A DNA stretch of 19,569 nt from GWB1-54-5 sp035290085 (lineage in GTDB: Bacteria; Patescibacteriota; Gracilibacteria; Peribacterales; Peribacteraceae), in NCBI GenBank assembly GCA_035290085.1, contig DATDVK010000084.1:1-19569 (forward strand), read 5' to 3'. The notes below the pieces were generated by a model. The model was not told the origin of the DNA and ran no database searches. It saw nothing but the letters and a program-made list of their open reading frames with translations. Shown in pieces: positions 1-7,846 of the stretch (its first letter is position 1; each line of letters starts with the position of its first letter). The translations under genes were made by a program, and so were the position numbers.

Positions 1-199
1 ATCCGATGCAGGCAGAAAAAAGCGCAGCGGTTAGAACTGAGGAGAGCAATTCAATGTTGGTCGGTTGTGGGCGGGGAGGACCTGTAAGTCCGAAGGGACT
101 GAGGAGTCCAAGCAGCCAGCTGAAGAGCAGGCCGGTGGCAGCAGACGATAGAATTGTCGCTATCCAGAACCGGCCTGCCCTGAGGAAGGAGGTGTCCAT
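1..199 (-). CDS. Membrane protein, N-terminal fragment cut by the window edge
   Basis: An open minus-strand frame starts at the ATG at 199-197 and runs off the left edge with 66 codons and no stop. The start lies two bases after the stop of the Cys-rich gene, so it looks like the last visible gene of the same operon. The peptide has a short charged start, a hydrophobic segment at about residues 11-33, a proline-rich link (GPPRPQP) and a second hydrophobic segment from about residue 50. I infer a polytopic membrane protein. A position after a DsbA-like gene would fit a DsbD/CcdA- or TauE/SafE-type protein, but no family motif is visible in this fragment, so the function stays open. It explains a stretch that otherwise looks non-coding. 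Confidence 0.65.
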   Translation of the reverse strand, partial: MDTSFLRAGRFWIATILSSAATGLLFSWLLGLLSPFGLTGPPRPQPTNIELLSSVLTAALFSACIG

Positions 200-201
200 A
201 A

Positions 202-444
202 TCACTTTTTTAGGCGGTTTGCATCGGTATTCTTGCAGCCACATCCGCAACCTGTCTTACGACAGGCTTCCTTAGTTGTGCAGTTACCGCCATTGCATGA
301 GACGGAATTCGGGCATGCCTGCTTTGAAGCGCTGCTGGCAGCCGCTTCCGGCGACAGGCCAATCAAGTAACCGGTGGTTGCTCCTATGATTGCAAGGGTG
401 AGAACGATCCCGCGTTTTCCGATGAGGGAAAGAAGATTCTTCAT
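202..444 (-). CDS. Small membrane-anchored Cys-rich protein
   Basis: 80 residues. A basic start (MKNLLSLIGKRG) is followed by one hydrophobic segment at about residues 12-30, then a short tail with eight cysteines, including a C-G-C-G-C run near the end. The ATG overlaps the stop of the DsbA-like gene by four bases, so the two are probably translationally coupled. The layout suggests a tail held outside the membrane by a signal anchor. The dense thiols could bind soft metals such as copper or be substrates of the neighbouring thiol oxidoreductase; both are inferences from composition and context. I do not recognise the family. Confidence 0.7.
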   Translation of the reverse strand: MKNLLSLIGKRGIVLTLAIIGATTGYLIGLSPEAAASSASKQACPNSVSCNGGNCTTKEACRKTGCGCGCKNTDANRLKK

Positions 445-1190
445 TGTGTAGAGAGGGGAAAATTAGCGAGCATTTCGTCGATGACGGCTTTGAAGTTTTC
501 GAACGGTTGTGCTCCGGAAAGGAGACGGGCCTCTTTCGTTTGAAGATTGTAGATGATATTGCCGGGAGTCCCGCTGACACCTGCGGCTGAGCCTCCTGCC
601 GTATCTTCATTTACATGGCGGGTATATTTCCCGCTTTTTAGGCATGATTCGAATGTATTGGTATCAAGACCAAGTTCTTCTGCGTAGGAGATCAAGTTAT
701 TCTTATCCGCGCCCCTTTCAAAGAGCAGATCCGTGTATTGCCAGAATGCATCGTTCCCGCCCTGGTCATTGGCGCATTCCGCTGCTTCAGCGGACGGTTG
801 TGCGTTGGGGTGGAAGGGGAGCGGGAAGTGGCGGTACACCCAGCTGACTTTTCCATCGTACTCATCCACAATCTGTCTCATCGTTGGATGATGGCGCTTA
901 CAGAATGGGCACTCGAAGTCCGAGTACTCGATGACGGCGATTATCGCATCCGGATTACCGCGGATATGGTCTTTTTCCGGATCAATCGGTGGTATGTTTT
1001 CCGCTGCAGGTGCCGACGGAGACGGGGCTGGTGACGGTTGAGCCTGCTGTTTCTGAGCGATCTGTGGCGGCTGGTTTGTCTCGGTCTTTGTTTTTCCATT
1101 GGCACCAACGGCGATGCCATATCCAACAATGACGCCCACGAGTGCGAGAGATACACCGAACCACAATTGACGGGGAGTATGTACTGTCAT
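441..1190 (-). CDS. DsbA-family thiol:disulfide oxidoreductase, membrane-anchored
   Basis: 249 residues. An N-terminal signal anchor (about residues 9-30) and a Pro/Ala/Gln-rich linker (about 38-66) lead into a thioredoxin_4/DsbA-type domain. The active site is C94-P-F-C97 within EYSDFECPFC, and the cis-proline loop is G-T-P at 207-209; both are hallmarks of the family. Extracytoplasmic DsbA-like proteins oxidise or isomerise disulfides in exported proteins. Likely substrates are its Cys-rich neighbours on both sides, which is an inference. No Shine-Dalgarno is evident before the ATG. It lies 43 bp downstream of the His/Cys-rich gene on the same strand, so all four minus-strand genes may be one transcript diverging from csoR. 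Confidence 0.9.
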   Translation of the reverse strand: MTVHTPRQLWFGVSLALVGVIVGYGIAVGANGKTKTETNQPPQIAQKQQAQPSPAPSPSAPAAENIPPIDPEKDHIRGNPDAIIAVIEYSDFECPFCKRHHPTMRQIVDEYDGKVSWVYRHFPLPFHPNAQPSAEAAECANDQGGNDAFWQYTDLLFERGADKNNLISYAEELGLDTNTFESCLKSGKYTRHVNEDTAGGSAAGVSGTPGNIIYNLQTKEARLLSGAQPFENFKAVIDEMLANFPLSTQ

Positions 1191-1233
1191 AGTGAAACAG
1201 GAAAAAATAAAGGTATTCTGCTCATTTCCCTGT

Positions 1234-1623
1234 TCACTCCAGTTTCACTGTCGAATGTGAATTTTCACGAGCAAGTGCATGCAGTGGGTTTTCGGTTGCA
1301 GATAAAAAATTGTTTCCAGCATTCTCCTTCTCCGGAAAAGGCTCATTCTCTTGTGCTCTTGCGGATGCACCTTCGATAGGTTCCAGCATTTTGCTGTTGG
1401 GCACATACTCCGTATCCTTCTCACATGTTATACATCCATCGCAACAATCATGATTTCTGTGGTGCATTGATTGATAGCCGGCATCGTATTCAGTTCCGTG
1501 GTGATGTTCAATGGAGGGGGAAGCAGCGGTTGCCTTTGTTACTAGGAATTCTCCGGCGCCACAGTGGGGGAGGCCGAAGCCGAAGAGGATTGCTGATGCT
1601 ATAACGATGCGGAGTCGTTGCAT
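1234..1623 (-). CDS. Exported His/Cys-rich putative metal-binding protein
   Basis: 129 residues from the chosen ATG at 1623. The N-terminus resembles a signal peptide (MQRLRIVIASAILFGFG). The mature part has a His cluster (HHH at 40-42), MHHRNH, and a C60-C61-x2-C64-x2-C67 group, a ligand set suited to Cu(I) or another thiophilic metal. The rest is charged and low in complexity. A GTG at 1668 would add 15 residues before the signal peptide and is less likely. A possible promoter ends just upstream, implying a leaderless mRNA. It faces the csoR operon across a shared control region, so copper control is plausible. I do not recognise a named family. Confidence 0.65.
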   Translation of the reverse strand: MQRLRIVIASAILFGFGLPHCGAGEFLVTKATAASPSIEHHHGTEYDAGYQSMHHRNHDCCDGCITCEKDTEYVPNSKMLEPIEGASARAQENEPFPEKENAGNNFLSATENPLHALARENSHSTVKLE

Positions 1624-1630
1624 TGGTGGC

Positions 1631-1661
1631 AGTGTACCAGAGGGGGGCAGAGGAGTATCAA
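1631..1661 (-). promoter_or_regulatory. Possible promoter with 19-bp spacer for the minus-strand cluster
   Basis: Read on the minus strand, TTGATA (1661-1656) is followed after 19 bp by TACACT (1636-1631). The spacer is longer than the usual 17 bp and carries a G/C-rich tract, as in promoters whose spacing is corrected by a regulator. The predicted start, about 1624, abuts the ATG at 1623. Match quality is modest. Confidence 0.3.
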
Positions 1662-1691
1662 GCTGCACAGTGTGTTGAGAACCTCGACGCT

Positions 1692-1712
1692 GAGTTCACG
1701 CTATGTGAACTC
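1692..1712. promoter_or_regulatory. Perfect inverted repeat, putative operator in the divergent region
   Basis: Arms GAGTTCAC (1692-1699) and GTGAACTC (1705-1712) are perfect 8-bp complements around the spacer GCTAT. The element sits in the non-coding gap between the divergent His/Cys-rich gene and csoR. No T-run follows on either strand, so a protein-binding site is more likely than a terminator. The cognate regulator is unknown; CsoR is the local candidate, although this is not its classic G/C-rich operator. Confidence 0.5.
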
Positions 1713-1824
1713 TGGCTCCTGATCTCTTGTGAAATCCTCAGGAATGCAGGTCTATGTGTACGAGCAGCCACTGTGCTCGTTTTTAGTATCTTCTCAGTGT
1801 TTGTTTTTTCCCTTAGAATACTTC

Positions 1825-1863
1825 TTGCCAACCCTGCGAAGAACCTGTACCATAGGTCATGGT
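1825..1863 (+). promoter_or_regulatory. Likely csoR operon promoter with an overlapping small palindrome
   Basis: TTGCCA (1825-1830) and TACCAT (1848-1853) are separated by 17 bp and match the -35/-10 consensus at 5/6 and 4/6. The -10 box overlaps an inverted repeat, ACCAT (1849-1853) and ATGGT (1859-1863). A bound repressor there would block RNA polymerase, which fits autoregulation by CsoR. The predicted transcription start is about 1860, 19 nt before the csoR ATG, and no Shine-Dalgarno lies between. Confidence 0.4.
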
Positions 1864-1878
1864 TATCCACCCCCTCTA

Positions 1879-2154
1879 ATGATCGACCCCTACAAAAGCA
1901 AGGCTGTCACCAACCTCAAGAAGGTCAGCGGGCAGATCGAGCGTGTCCTCAAAATGATCGAACAGGGCAAATACTGTATGGACATCGCACAACAGGTGAA
2001 TGCTGCACTGGGGTTGCTTAAGAAGACGAACCACTATGTGCTTGAAAGCCATCTTGTTACCTGCAGTGAGAAGAAACTGCAGAAAGGAGACAGAAAGTCT
2101 AAAGAGCTTTTTGCAGAGGAAATTATGCGTGCCTGTAACATTACAAGCCGTTAG
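1879..2154 (+). CDS. csoR: CsoR-family copper-sensing transcriptional repressor
   Basis: 91 residues, the usual size for the CsoR/RcnR (DUF156) family of all-helical DNA-binding metal sensors. The frame is open further upstream, but homology begins at MIDPYKSK, so the ATG at 1879 was chosen. The N-terminal helix carries the family signature LKKVSGQIERV. The Cu(I) ligands are in place: C33, H58 and C62, with the C-x24-H-x3-C spacing of copper CsoR rather than the nickel RcnR set. In this family the apo form represses and Cu(I) binding releases DNA. It is the first gene of the efflux operon, four bases before the next gene, with promoter and palindrome directly upstream. Sensing of copper is well supported; the operator is not proven. 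Confidence 0.93.
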   Translation: MIDPYKSKAVTNLKKVSGQIERVLKMIEQGKYCMDIAQQVNAALGLLKKTNHYVLESHLVTCSEKKLQKGDRKSKELFAEEIMRACNITSR

Positions 2155-2158
2155 CACT

Positions 2159-2527
2159 ATGTATCCAGCTTCCCTTACACTTGTCGGCTTCAGTCTCGCC
2201 ACCGTCTGTGTGAGCATTTGTCCCATGAACATGAGTCCCATGTCCATGGAGGATGACGGAATGCAGATGATGGTGCAGGCTATGCATCATGGTGAGGAGA
2301 GTAAAGATATGGACTGTGAGATGTGTGAGCAGAGGGGAGAAGATCTGGCGTTTGCGTCTGCCACGGCTGTTTCTGTCTCCTCAGGAACGTTGCAGGTGGC
2401 AGTTATCTCCTCTGACATCAGTCCACTCTCCTCCCAGTCATTCTATCAGAGGGGAGATTTCCTTTCCGATGTGGGGCCACCGTTACCGGGCAATCTGCTC
2501 GTTGGCACGGTGGTGCTGAGAACGTAA
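2159..2527 (+). CDS. Exported Met/His/Cys-rich putative copper-binding protein
   Basis: 122 residues from the ATG at 2159, four bases after csoR. The frame is open upstream but overlaps csoR, so this start is preferred. A hydrophobic N-terminus (about residues 5-21) suggests export, though it lacks the usual basic residues. Next comes a dense metal-ligand patch: MNMSPMSM, MQMMVQAMHH, and C53-E-M-C56. The remainder is Ser/Val-rich and ends near a GPP motif, slightly reminiscent of small DUF2946-type exported proteins; that similarity is weak. In this operon it may buffer or deliver Cu(I) outside the membrane. Function is inferred from composition and position only. Confidence 0.65.
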   Translation: MYPASLTLVGFSLATVCVSICPMNMSPMSMEDDGMQMMVQAMHHGEESKDMDCEMCEQRGEDLAFASATAVSVSSGTLQVAVISSDISPLSSQSFYQRGDFLSDVGPPLPGNLLVGTVVLRT

Positions 2528-2605
2528 GTTTTTCATCGTAAGTAAGTTACGAGGCGCTTTTTGCACTTCGTTCTCACTTTATTTTTTTCTTTTCCCATTC
2601 TTACT

Positions 2606-2833
2606 ATGAGAAAACTCGTTTCTACCGTTCTCGTTCTATCCGTTGTTGCCCTCGCAGGATGTGCGTCCGAGAAGCCCCTTTCGGAGGCTGAGCAGGCTGC
2701 TCAGTATGGCATGACTGTCCAGCGCTACCGTGAGGAGAAGGCCGCTGCCGCCCGCATGAATATGAAGTTCGAAGACCACATGAAGACAATGATGGGGGAT
2801 GGCATGCAGATGGACCACGGAAACATGCAGTAA
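2606..2833 (+). CDS. Small Met-rich lipoprotein, putative copper chaperone
   Basis: 75 residues. A signal peptide ends in a lipobox (A-L-A-G-C19), so C19 is expected to be lipidated and the protein held on the outer face of the membrane. A helical charged segment (about residues 25-50) leads to a Met/His-rich tail with MNM, HMKTMM, MQM and HGNM. Such clusters bind Cu(I) or Ag(I) in periplasmic chaperones such as CusF, but no CusF OB-fold is evident. It is encoded directly before the RND adaptor, so delivery of metal to the pump is a reasonable inference. The upstream gap of 78 bp shows no clear ribosome-binding site. An ATG at 2561 would bury the signal peptide and is unlikely. Confidence 0.75.
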   Translation: MRKLVSTVLVLSVVALAGCASEKPLSEAEQAAQYGMTVQRYREEKAAAARMNMKFEDHMKTMMGDGMQMDHGNMQ

Positions 2834-2849
2834 TTTTCCTCTTTTTATC

Positions 2850-4679
2850 ATGAAAAAAGTATTCATCATCATCGGCAGGTTATCCCACAGGACGAAAGTC
2901 ATCGGTGGGGTTATGGCTGTGCTCGCTGTCTCCGGGAGCGGTTATCTCGCATTCGCAAGTTCCGGGGGCCTTGAGACTCCTCCAATGCTTGTGGAGGCAG
3001 GCGCAGATGCATCGGAAGAATCAGCAATACATACAGTGCAGCCTGTGCTCCTGAGCAATTCCTCCTCTACCATCCTCATTGGGACTGTACTCTCGCATGA
3101 GACAGCGAACATTTTTTCCCGGAGGGATGGCATTGTGGAAGATGTCCTCGTCGACATCGGCGACACAGTACGCAAGGACCAGGTCGTTGCTCTGCTCCTT
3201 CCGCAGGGTGTGGAAGGACAGAGCGCGGCGATGATCGGCGAAAAGAATGCTATGAAATCGCAGGCGGAAGCGGAATTTCGCAAGTCGCAGGTTGTGGCAG
3301 ACGAGACGCTCATCAGTGCCCGGCAGGAGATTCAGGAGATGGAGACAGAACTGCTCGTCGCGCAGCGTGAGCAACAGGCACTGCTCAATGAATTTGCAGA
3401 TAAAGAAGCGGATGTCCGCCAAATGACAGAGCAGGCGTTCACGACAGTCCGCATGGCGAGACAGGTTACAGAGCAGATCCTGACAGGGACGAACTCGCGG
3501 CCTGGAGTGGACATACAGGAGCGCCACATGATGGACCAGTTGGGTTTGCTCAACCGCCAGGAGCGGTACGACATGGAACCTCTGTTCACCCAGCTTTCGA
3601 AAGCGGAAAAAGCGTTCCTCTCCGTTCAGGAGACAAAGAAGCGCGAGGCGCTCGAGGGGCTTCTCCTGCTGGCTGACAGAGTGCTTTCCCGTGCTGTCAC
3701 CCTCCTTGGTGCGACACCGTCCGTTCCAACAGAGCAGACGGGATTCTATACGCAGCAGGAACTTGCGGATCTTATCACTATGGTTCTCTCCGCGCAGGAG
3801 GACATCCTGGTAATGAAGGAGAAGCTCCAGGATGCGGTGATCGCATTCGACATGCTCATCGCTTCCGAGCCGGATGTGTACCGCGCGTACCGAACTGGCA
3901 AGACCGATGGCATACAGAGCAATGAGGTGAAGATGAAGGAGTCGTCACTGCTGACTATGCGGAACAATTACTTCGTGGAAGAAGCAGATCAGTCGATGAT
4001 TGTGGAACAGTACAAGCAGATGGTGGGTGTCGCAGATGCCCAATTGCGCCTCCAGTATGCGGAGAGCGGCCACAGGCAGATCCGGTCACCCTTTTCCGGC
4101 ACCGTCTCAAAGCGGTTTGTCACTGTCGGGCAGATTGTCATGCCTTCCATGCCTGCGTTTGAGCTGACAGATGTCCCAACGACTCTCGCCAAGAAGGCCA
4201 AGCGGGAAATCCAGTTTGGGCTCCCGGAGATTCTTCGTTCAGCCGTCTCCCCCGGCGACATGGTGGTGTTCTTCCTTCCAGAAGAGGAGGAAGAGGCATA
4301 CCAGGCAGAGGTCACACGCATCAGCCCGCAGGTGGACCCTGAGACACACACTGTCACTGTCCAGGCGAAGCTGGACGATGCTCTCAAGCTCCCCCATAAC
4401 ACGAGTGTCCGCATTCGCATTGTGGACCGTTCCACGCCTCTCTTCCGTGTGCCGTCCTATGTCGTGAAGAGGGAGGACAACATGAATTTCGTTTGGTTGA
4501 TGGATCCGGAGACAACACTGCCGGAGAAGGTGCGTGTCTCTGTCCGTTCAGAGGAGGGGGAGTTCGCGGAAGTGACGGGGGACATTTCGGAAGAATCAAA
4601 CATCATTCTCGATCCGCCGGATTTTCTTGCACTTCCTCCGGGTGCAGAGCCAACAGATGATTCCAAGCAAGAACTATGA
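2850..4679 (+). CDS. RND efflux periplasmic adaptor (CusB/HlyD type) with very long hairpin
   Basis: 609 residues; the ATG at 2850 was chosen because it begins a normal signal anchor (basic start, hydrophobic stretch at about 17-36). The two halves of the lipoyl/barrel-sandwich domain are visible: GIVEDVLVDIGDTVRKDQVV from residue 93, and RSPFSGTVSKRFVTVGQIV from about 411. A beta-barrel and membrane-proximal region follow. About 295 mostly helical, Glu/Gln/Lys-rich residues separate the halves; E. coli CusB totals about 400 residues, so this coiled-coil insert is unusually long. CusB-like adaptors couple the inner-membrane pump to an outer channel. The ATGA overlap with the pump gene supports a joint complex. 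The CusB Met triad is not obvious. Confidence 0.87.
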   Translation: MKKVFIIIGRLSHRTKVIGGVMAVLAVSGSGYLAFASSGGLETPPMLVEAGADASEESAIHTVQPVLLSNSSSTILIGTVLSHETANIFSRRDGIVEDVLVDIGDTVRKDQVVALLLPQGVEGQSAAMIGEKNAMKSQAEAEFRKSQVVADETLISARQEIQEMETELLVAQREQQALLNEFADKEADVRQMTEQAFTTVRMARQVTEQILTGTNSRPGVDIQERHMMDQLGLLNRQERYDMEPLFTQLSKAEKAFLSVQETKKREALEGLLLLADRVLSRAVTLLGATPSVPTEQTGFYTQQELADLITMVLSAQEDILVMKEKLQDAVIAFDMLIASEPDVYRAYRTGKTDGIQSNEVKMKESSLLTMRNNYFVEEADQSMIVEQYKQMVGVADAQLRLQYAESGHRQIRSPFSGTVSKRFVTVGQIVMPSMPAFELTDVPTTLAKKAKREIQFGLPEILRSAVSPGDMVVFFLPEEEEEAYQAEVTRISPQVDPETHTVTVQAKLDDALKLPHNTSVRIRIVDRSTPLFRVPSYVVKREDNMNFVWLMDPETTLPEKVRVSVRSEEGEFAEVTGDISEESNIILDPPDFLALPPGAEPTDDSKQEL

Positions 4680-7600
4680 TTAACGCACTCATTGCCAAGG
4701 TTCTCAAGAGCAGGTACCTGACACTCCTGGTCTTTGGGAGCATTTCCATCATCGGCATCATTGCGATGGTACGGACTCCCGTGGATGCCATCCCCGATCT
4801 CTCTGAAAATCAGGTGATTGTGATGACGGAGTGGATGGGCCAGAACCCGAAGAATATCGAGGACCAGATTACGTATCCGATTGTGGTGAGTATGCAGGGA
4901 TTGGCCGGCGTGAAGAACATCCGTGCGAGTTCCATGTTCGGTGTCTCGATGGTGACAGTGATTTTTGAAGATGATGTGGGCATCTACTTCGCGCGTGACC
5001 GTGTCTCCGAGCGTCTAAACCTCGTCCGGTCACAGCTTCCAGCCGGTGTCATGACCGTGCTCGGTCCCGATGCCACCGGTGTTGGGCATGTGTTCCTCTA
5101 CACGCTCGAGAGCGACCGTCACAGCCTTACGGAACTGCGGTCGTTACAGGATTTCGTCGTGCGGTACGCTCTGCAGAGCATTCCTGGCGTTGCGGAGGTT
5201 GCCTCCGTCGGGGGGTACAAGAAAGCCTATCAGATCACGCTCGATCCGCAGAAACTCCAGCAGTTCGGTGTCACCATTGCTCAGGTGATGGAGGAGGTGC
5301 GCATGGCGAACAACAACGTATCCGGCAAAGTCGTCGATACTGGCGGCCGCGAAGTGGCCATCCAGGGTGTCGGGTTCTTCCAGAGCCCGGAGGACATAGC
5401 GAACACCGTCATCGGTATGAAGATGAACGGCATACCGCTTACTATTACGGATGTCGGTGAAGTGGAGGTTTCCGGGCTCTTCCGCCGTTCCATCCTCGCC
5501 GATCACGAAGAGGAGAAGGTGGGGGGCGTCGTCGTCATGCGGTACGGCGGGAATCCCCTCGAAGTCATAGGGCAGGTAAAGCAGAAAATACAGGAACTGC
5601 AGTCCAGCCTTCCCGAAGGAGTCACCATCCGTCCGTTCTACGATCGGACGGGGCTCATACGGGGGGCGATTGCGACCGTCCGGGAGGCGCTCTTGGAGGA
5701 AATTATCATCACCGCCATCGTTCTCGGGCTCTTCCTGTGGCATGTCCGCAGCACGCTCATCATCACCATCGGCCTCATCGTCGGTGTTCTCATCACGTTC
5801 ATTTTCATGGCACTTGCCGGTGTCCCCAGCAACATCATGAGCCTCGGCGGCATCATCATCGCCATTGGGGCGATGGTGGACGCCGATATCGTCATCTGCG
5901 AGAACGCTTTTGCCCGGTTAATGCGGCGTCCGCCGCGCACGAGCGGCGAGCGCATGAAGACGGTCATCGAGGCGACCCTCGAAGTCGCTAAACCAATTAT
6001 CCCTGCGATGATCATCATCATCATTTCCTTCGCCCCGATCTTCGCGCTCACGGGCATCGAGGGGAAACTCTTCTCCCCGCTGGCGTTCACAAATGTTTTC
6101 GGCATGGCGGGTGCGCTCCTTGCCGCCGTGTTCCTCGTGCCGATTCTCTGCATGTTCTTCCTCAAGGGTTCGCTGCGTCCGGACGAAAAGATACCGCTCG
6201 TTCATTTCCTCCAGCGATACTATCGTCCCCTTCTCACCTGGGCACTCGATCATCGCCGGACTGTCCTCACCGTTGCGGGAACGCTCGGGCTCATTGGGAT
6301 TCTCGCTGCGACGCGCATCGGGTCCGAATTCATGCCGCCATTGGATGAAGGTTCGGTCTGGTACATGCCTATCGCCATTCCGGATGTTTCTGAAGAACGG
6401 GCGCAGGAACTTCTGCTTGCTACCAACAGAATCATTGCCGAATTCCCCGAAGTGGCGCAGGTCACCGGGAAAGCGGGAAGATCCGATACCGCCACCGACC
6501 CCTCTCCGCTCGCGATGTTCGAGACGTTCATCACACTCAAACCCCGGAGCGAGTGGAGGAAAGGAATGACGAAAGAGAAACTCGTCGCGGAAATGAACAG
6601 AGCGATCAAGTTTGACAATCTCTGGAACAGCTTCACGCAGCCCATCATCGGACGCATCGACATGCTCTCCACCGGCATACGGACCGCGCTCGGTGTGAAG
6701 ATTTACGGAGACGATCCGGTGAAGCTGGAAGAGCTGGCCATAGAGGTTGAAGGGTTGCTCAATGGTGTTCCGGGTGCCGCAGATACCGTGGCAATCCGCA
6801 CGACGGGGCTCCAGTACCTCGATATCGACCTTGATGATGCTTTGCTTGCCCAGCACGGCGTATCCAAAGGCGAAGCGCTGGAGACGATCGCTGTCGGAGT
6901 GGGAGGCGAGGTCGTCACCCGGACGATCGAGGGACGCGAGAAGTACGACGTCCAGATCCGGCTCAAGCAGGCCTACCGGCAGGACATCGAAGATATCAAA
7001 TCGCTGCCCATTCAGGGCATGAACGGCACACAGGTGCTGCTTGGCAGCGTTGCCCACATTGCGCTCATCAATGGGCCTGCGATGATCAATAGCGAAAACG
7101 GCGTGCTGAATGCCATTGTGCAGTCGAATGTCCGCGGGAGGGACATCGGATCCTTTGTGAAGGAGGCGGATCAGGTGCTGCAAAGAGGTCTCAAGCTGCC
7201 AGTGGGATACAGGTACTCCTGGTCGGGGCAGTACGAGAACCAGCAGCGGGCGAAACAGCGCCTGCTCATCGTGATTCCGCTTGCGATTCTCCTCATGTTC
7301 GTTCTGCTCTATTTCACCTACAAAGATTTCCTGCTTACCGGCATGGTCATGCTTACCATTCCTCTCGGACTCGTTGGCGGGGTGCTCACGCTCTTCCTTG
7401 CCCGCTACAACTTTTCCGTGGCGGTCTGGGTCGGTTTCATCTCGCTCTTCGGCAATGCCGTCGAGACGGGAGCGGTCATCATCGCCTATCTGGAGAATGC
7501 GTTCCGGGAGCAGTTTGGACTCCCTCTCATTGAAGGGGAGTATGCGGAACCCGTTGAGCCACAGCCAATCACGCGGGAGGGCATTCGCGAGGCGGTACTC

Positions 7601-7846
7601 GGCGGTGCCACAAGGCGGCTCCGACCGATCCTTATGACAGCTATGGCTTCCGTCTTCGGTCTGGTGCCCCTGCTCGTTTCCACGGGGCCCGGTGCCGATG
7701 TGCAGCGTCCTCTGGCGCTCGTGGTTGCCGTCGGTCTCACGACATCCGTGTTCCTGGCACTAGTGGTGCTTCCTGTTCTTTTTGCCATGTTGAGGGAGAG
7801 GCAGATTTCTGTTGCTCCTGCATTGTCCTCACGGGTGTCCAGGTGA
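4676..7846 (+). CDS. cusA: Heavy-metal RND efflux pump, CusA type (Cu+/Ag+)
   Basis: 1056 residues, the normal size for HME-RND pumps. Family blocks appear in order: the first membrane helix and TPVDAIPDLSENQV, then the LGPDATGVG, LRSLQDF and VAEVASVGG blocks, then the proton-relay helix GAMVDADIVICENA, closer to CusA than to CzcA. The second half opens with EFMPPLDEGSVWYMP. Of the CusA metal-site methionines, two are kept (M614 in SPLAM and M663 in RIDMLSTG); the position matching M672 is Val729. The protein should export Cu(I)/Ag(I) using the proton gradient. It overlaps the adaptor gene by four bases, and CsoR heads the operon. No TolC/CusC-like channel gene is in the window. Confidence 0.93.
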   Translation: MINALIAKVLKSRYLTLLVFGSISIIGIIAMVRTPVDAIPDLSENQVIVMTEWMGQNPKNIEDQITYPIVVSMQGLAGVKNIRASSMFGVSMVTVIFEDDVGIYFARDRVSERLNLVRSQLPAGVMTVLGPDATGVGHVFLYTLESDRHSLTELRSLQDFVVRYALQSIPGVAEVASVGGYKKAYQITLDPQKLQQFGVTIAQVMEEVRMANNNVSGKVVDTGGREVAIQGVGFFQSPEDIANTVIGMKMNGIPLTITDVGEVEVSGLFRRSILADHEEEKVGGVVVMRYGGNPLEVIGQVKQKIQELQSSLPEGVTIRPFYDRTGLIRGAIATVREALLEEIIITAIVLGLFLWHVRSTLIITIGLIVGVLITFIFMALAGVPSNIMSLGGIIIAIGAMVDADIVICENAFARLMRRPPRTSGERMKTVIEATLEVAKPIIPAMIIIIISFAPIFALTGIEGKLFSPLAFTNVFGMAGALLAAVFLVPILCMFFLKGSLRPDEKIPLVHFLQRYYRPLLTWALDHRRTVLTVAGTLGLIGILAATRIGSEFMPPLDEGSVWYMPIAIPDVSEERAQELLLATNRIIAEFPEVAQVTGKAGRSDTATDPSPLAMFETFITLKPRSEWRKGMTKEKLVAEMNRAIKFDNLWNSFTQPIIGRIDMLSTGIRTALGVKIYGDDPVKLEELAIEVEGLLNGVPGAADTVAIRTTGLQYLDIDLDDALLAQHGVSKGEALETIAVGVGGEVVTRTIEGREKYDVQIRLKQAYRQDIEDIKSLPIQGMNGTQVLLGSVAHIALINGPAMINSENGVLNAIVQSNVRGRDIGSFVKEADQVLQRGLKLPVGYRYSWSGQYENQQRAKQRLLIVIPLAILLMFVLLYFTYKDFLLTGMVMLTIPLGLVGGVLTLFLARYNFSVAVWVGFISLFGNAVETGAVIIAYLENAFREQFGLPLIEGEYAEPVEPQPITREGIREAVLGGATRRLRPILMTAMASVFGLVPLLVSTGPGADVQRPLALVVAVGLTTSVFLALVVLPVLFAMLRERQISVAPALSSRVSR

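Noticed and set aside
1..199. GC-rich stretch with repeated GGAC/GTCC-like motifs that could be a structured RNA
   Set aside because: No conserved core of RNase P, tmRNA or a riboswitch was found, and the minus strand has an open frame for a membrane protein directly behind the operon.
1729..1878. N-terminal extension of CsoR by 50 codons
   Set aside because: The extension has no family similarity and would cover the promoter and palindrome; the ATG at 1879 gives the normal length.
5918..7183. 421-codon minus-strand open frame opposite cusA
   Set aside because: It is fully inside the strongly supported pump gene, and its translation is rich in Arg, His and Asp with no recognisable motif, as expected of an antisense shadow.
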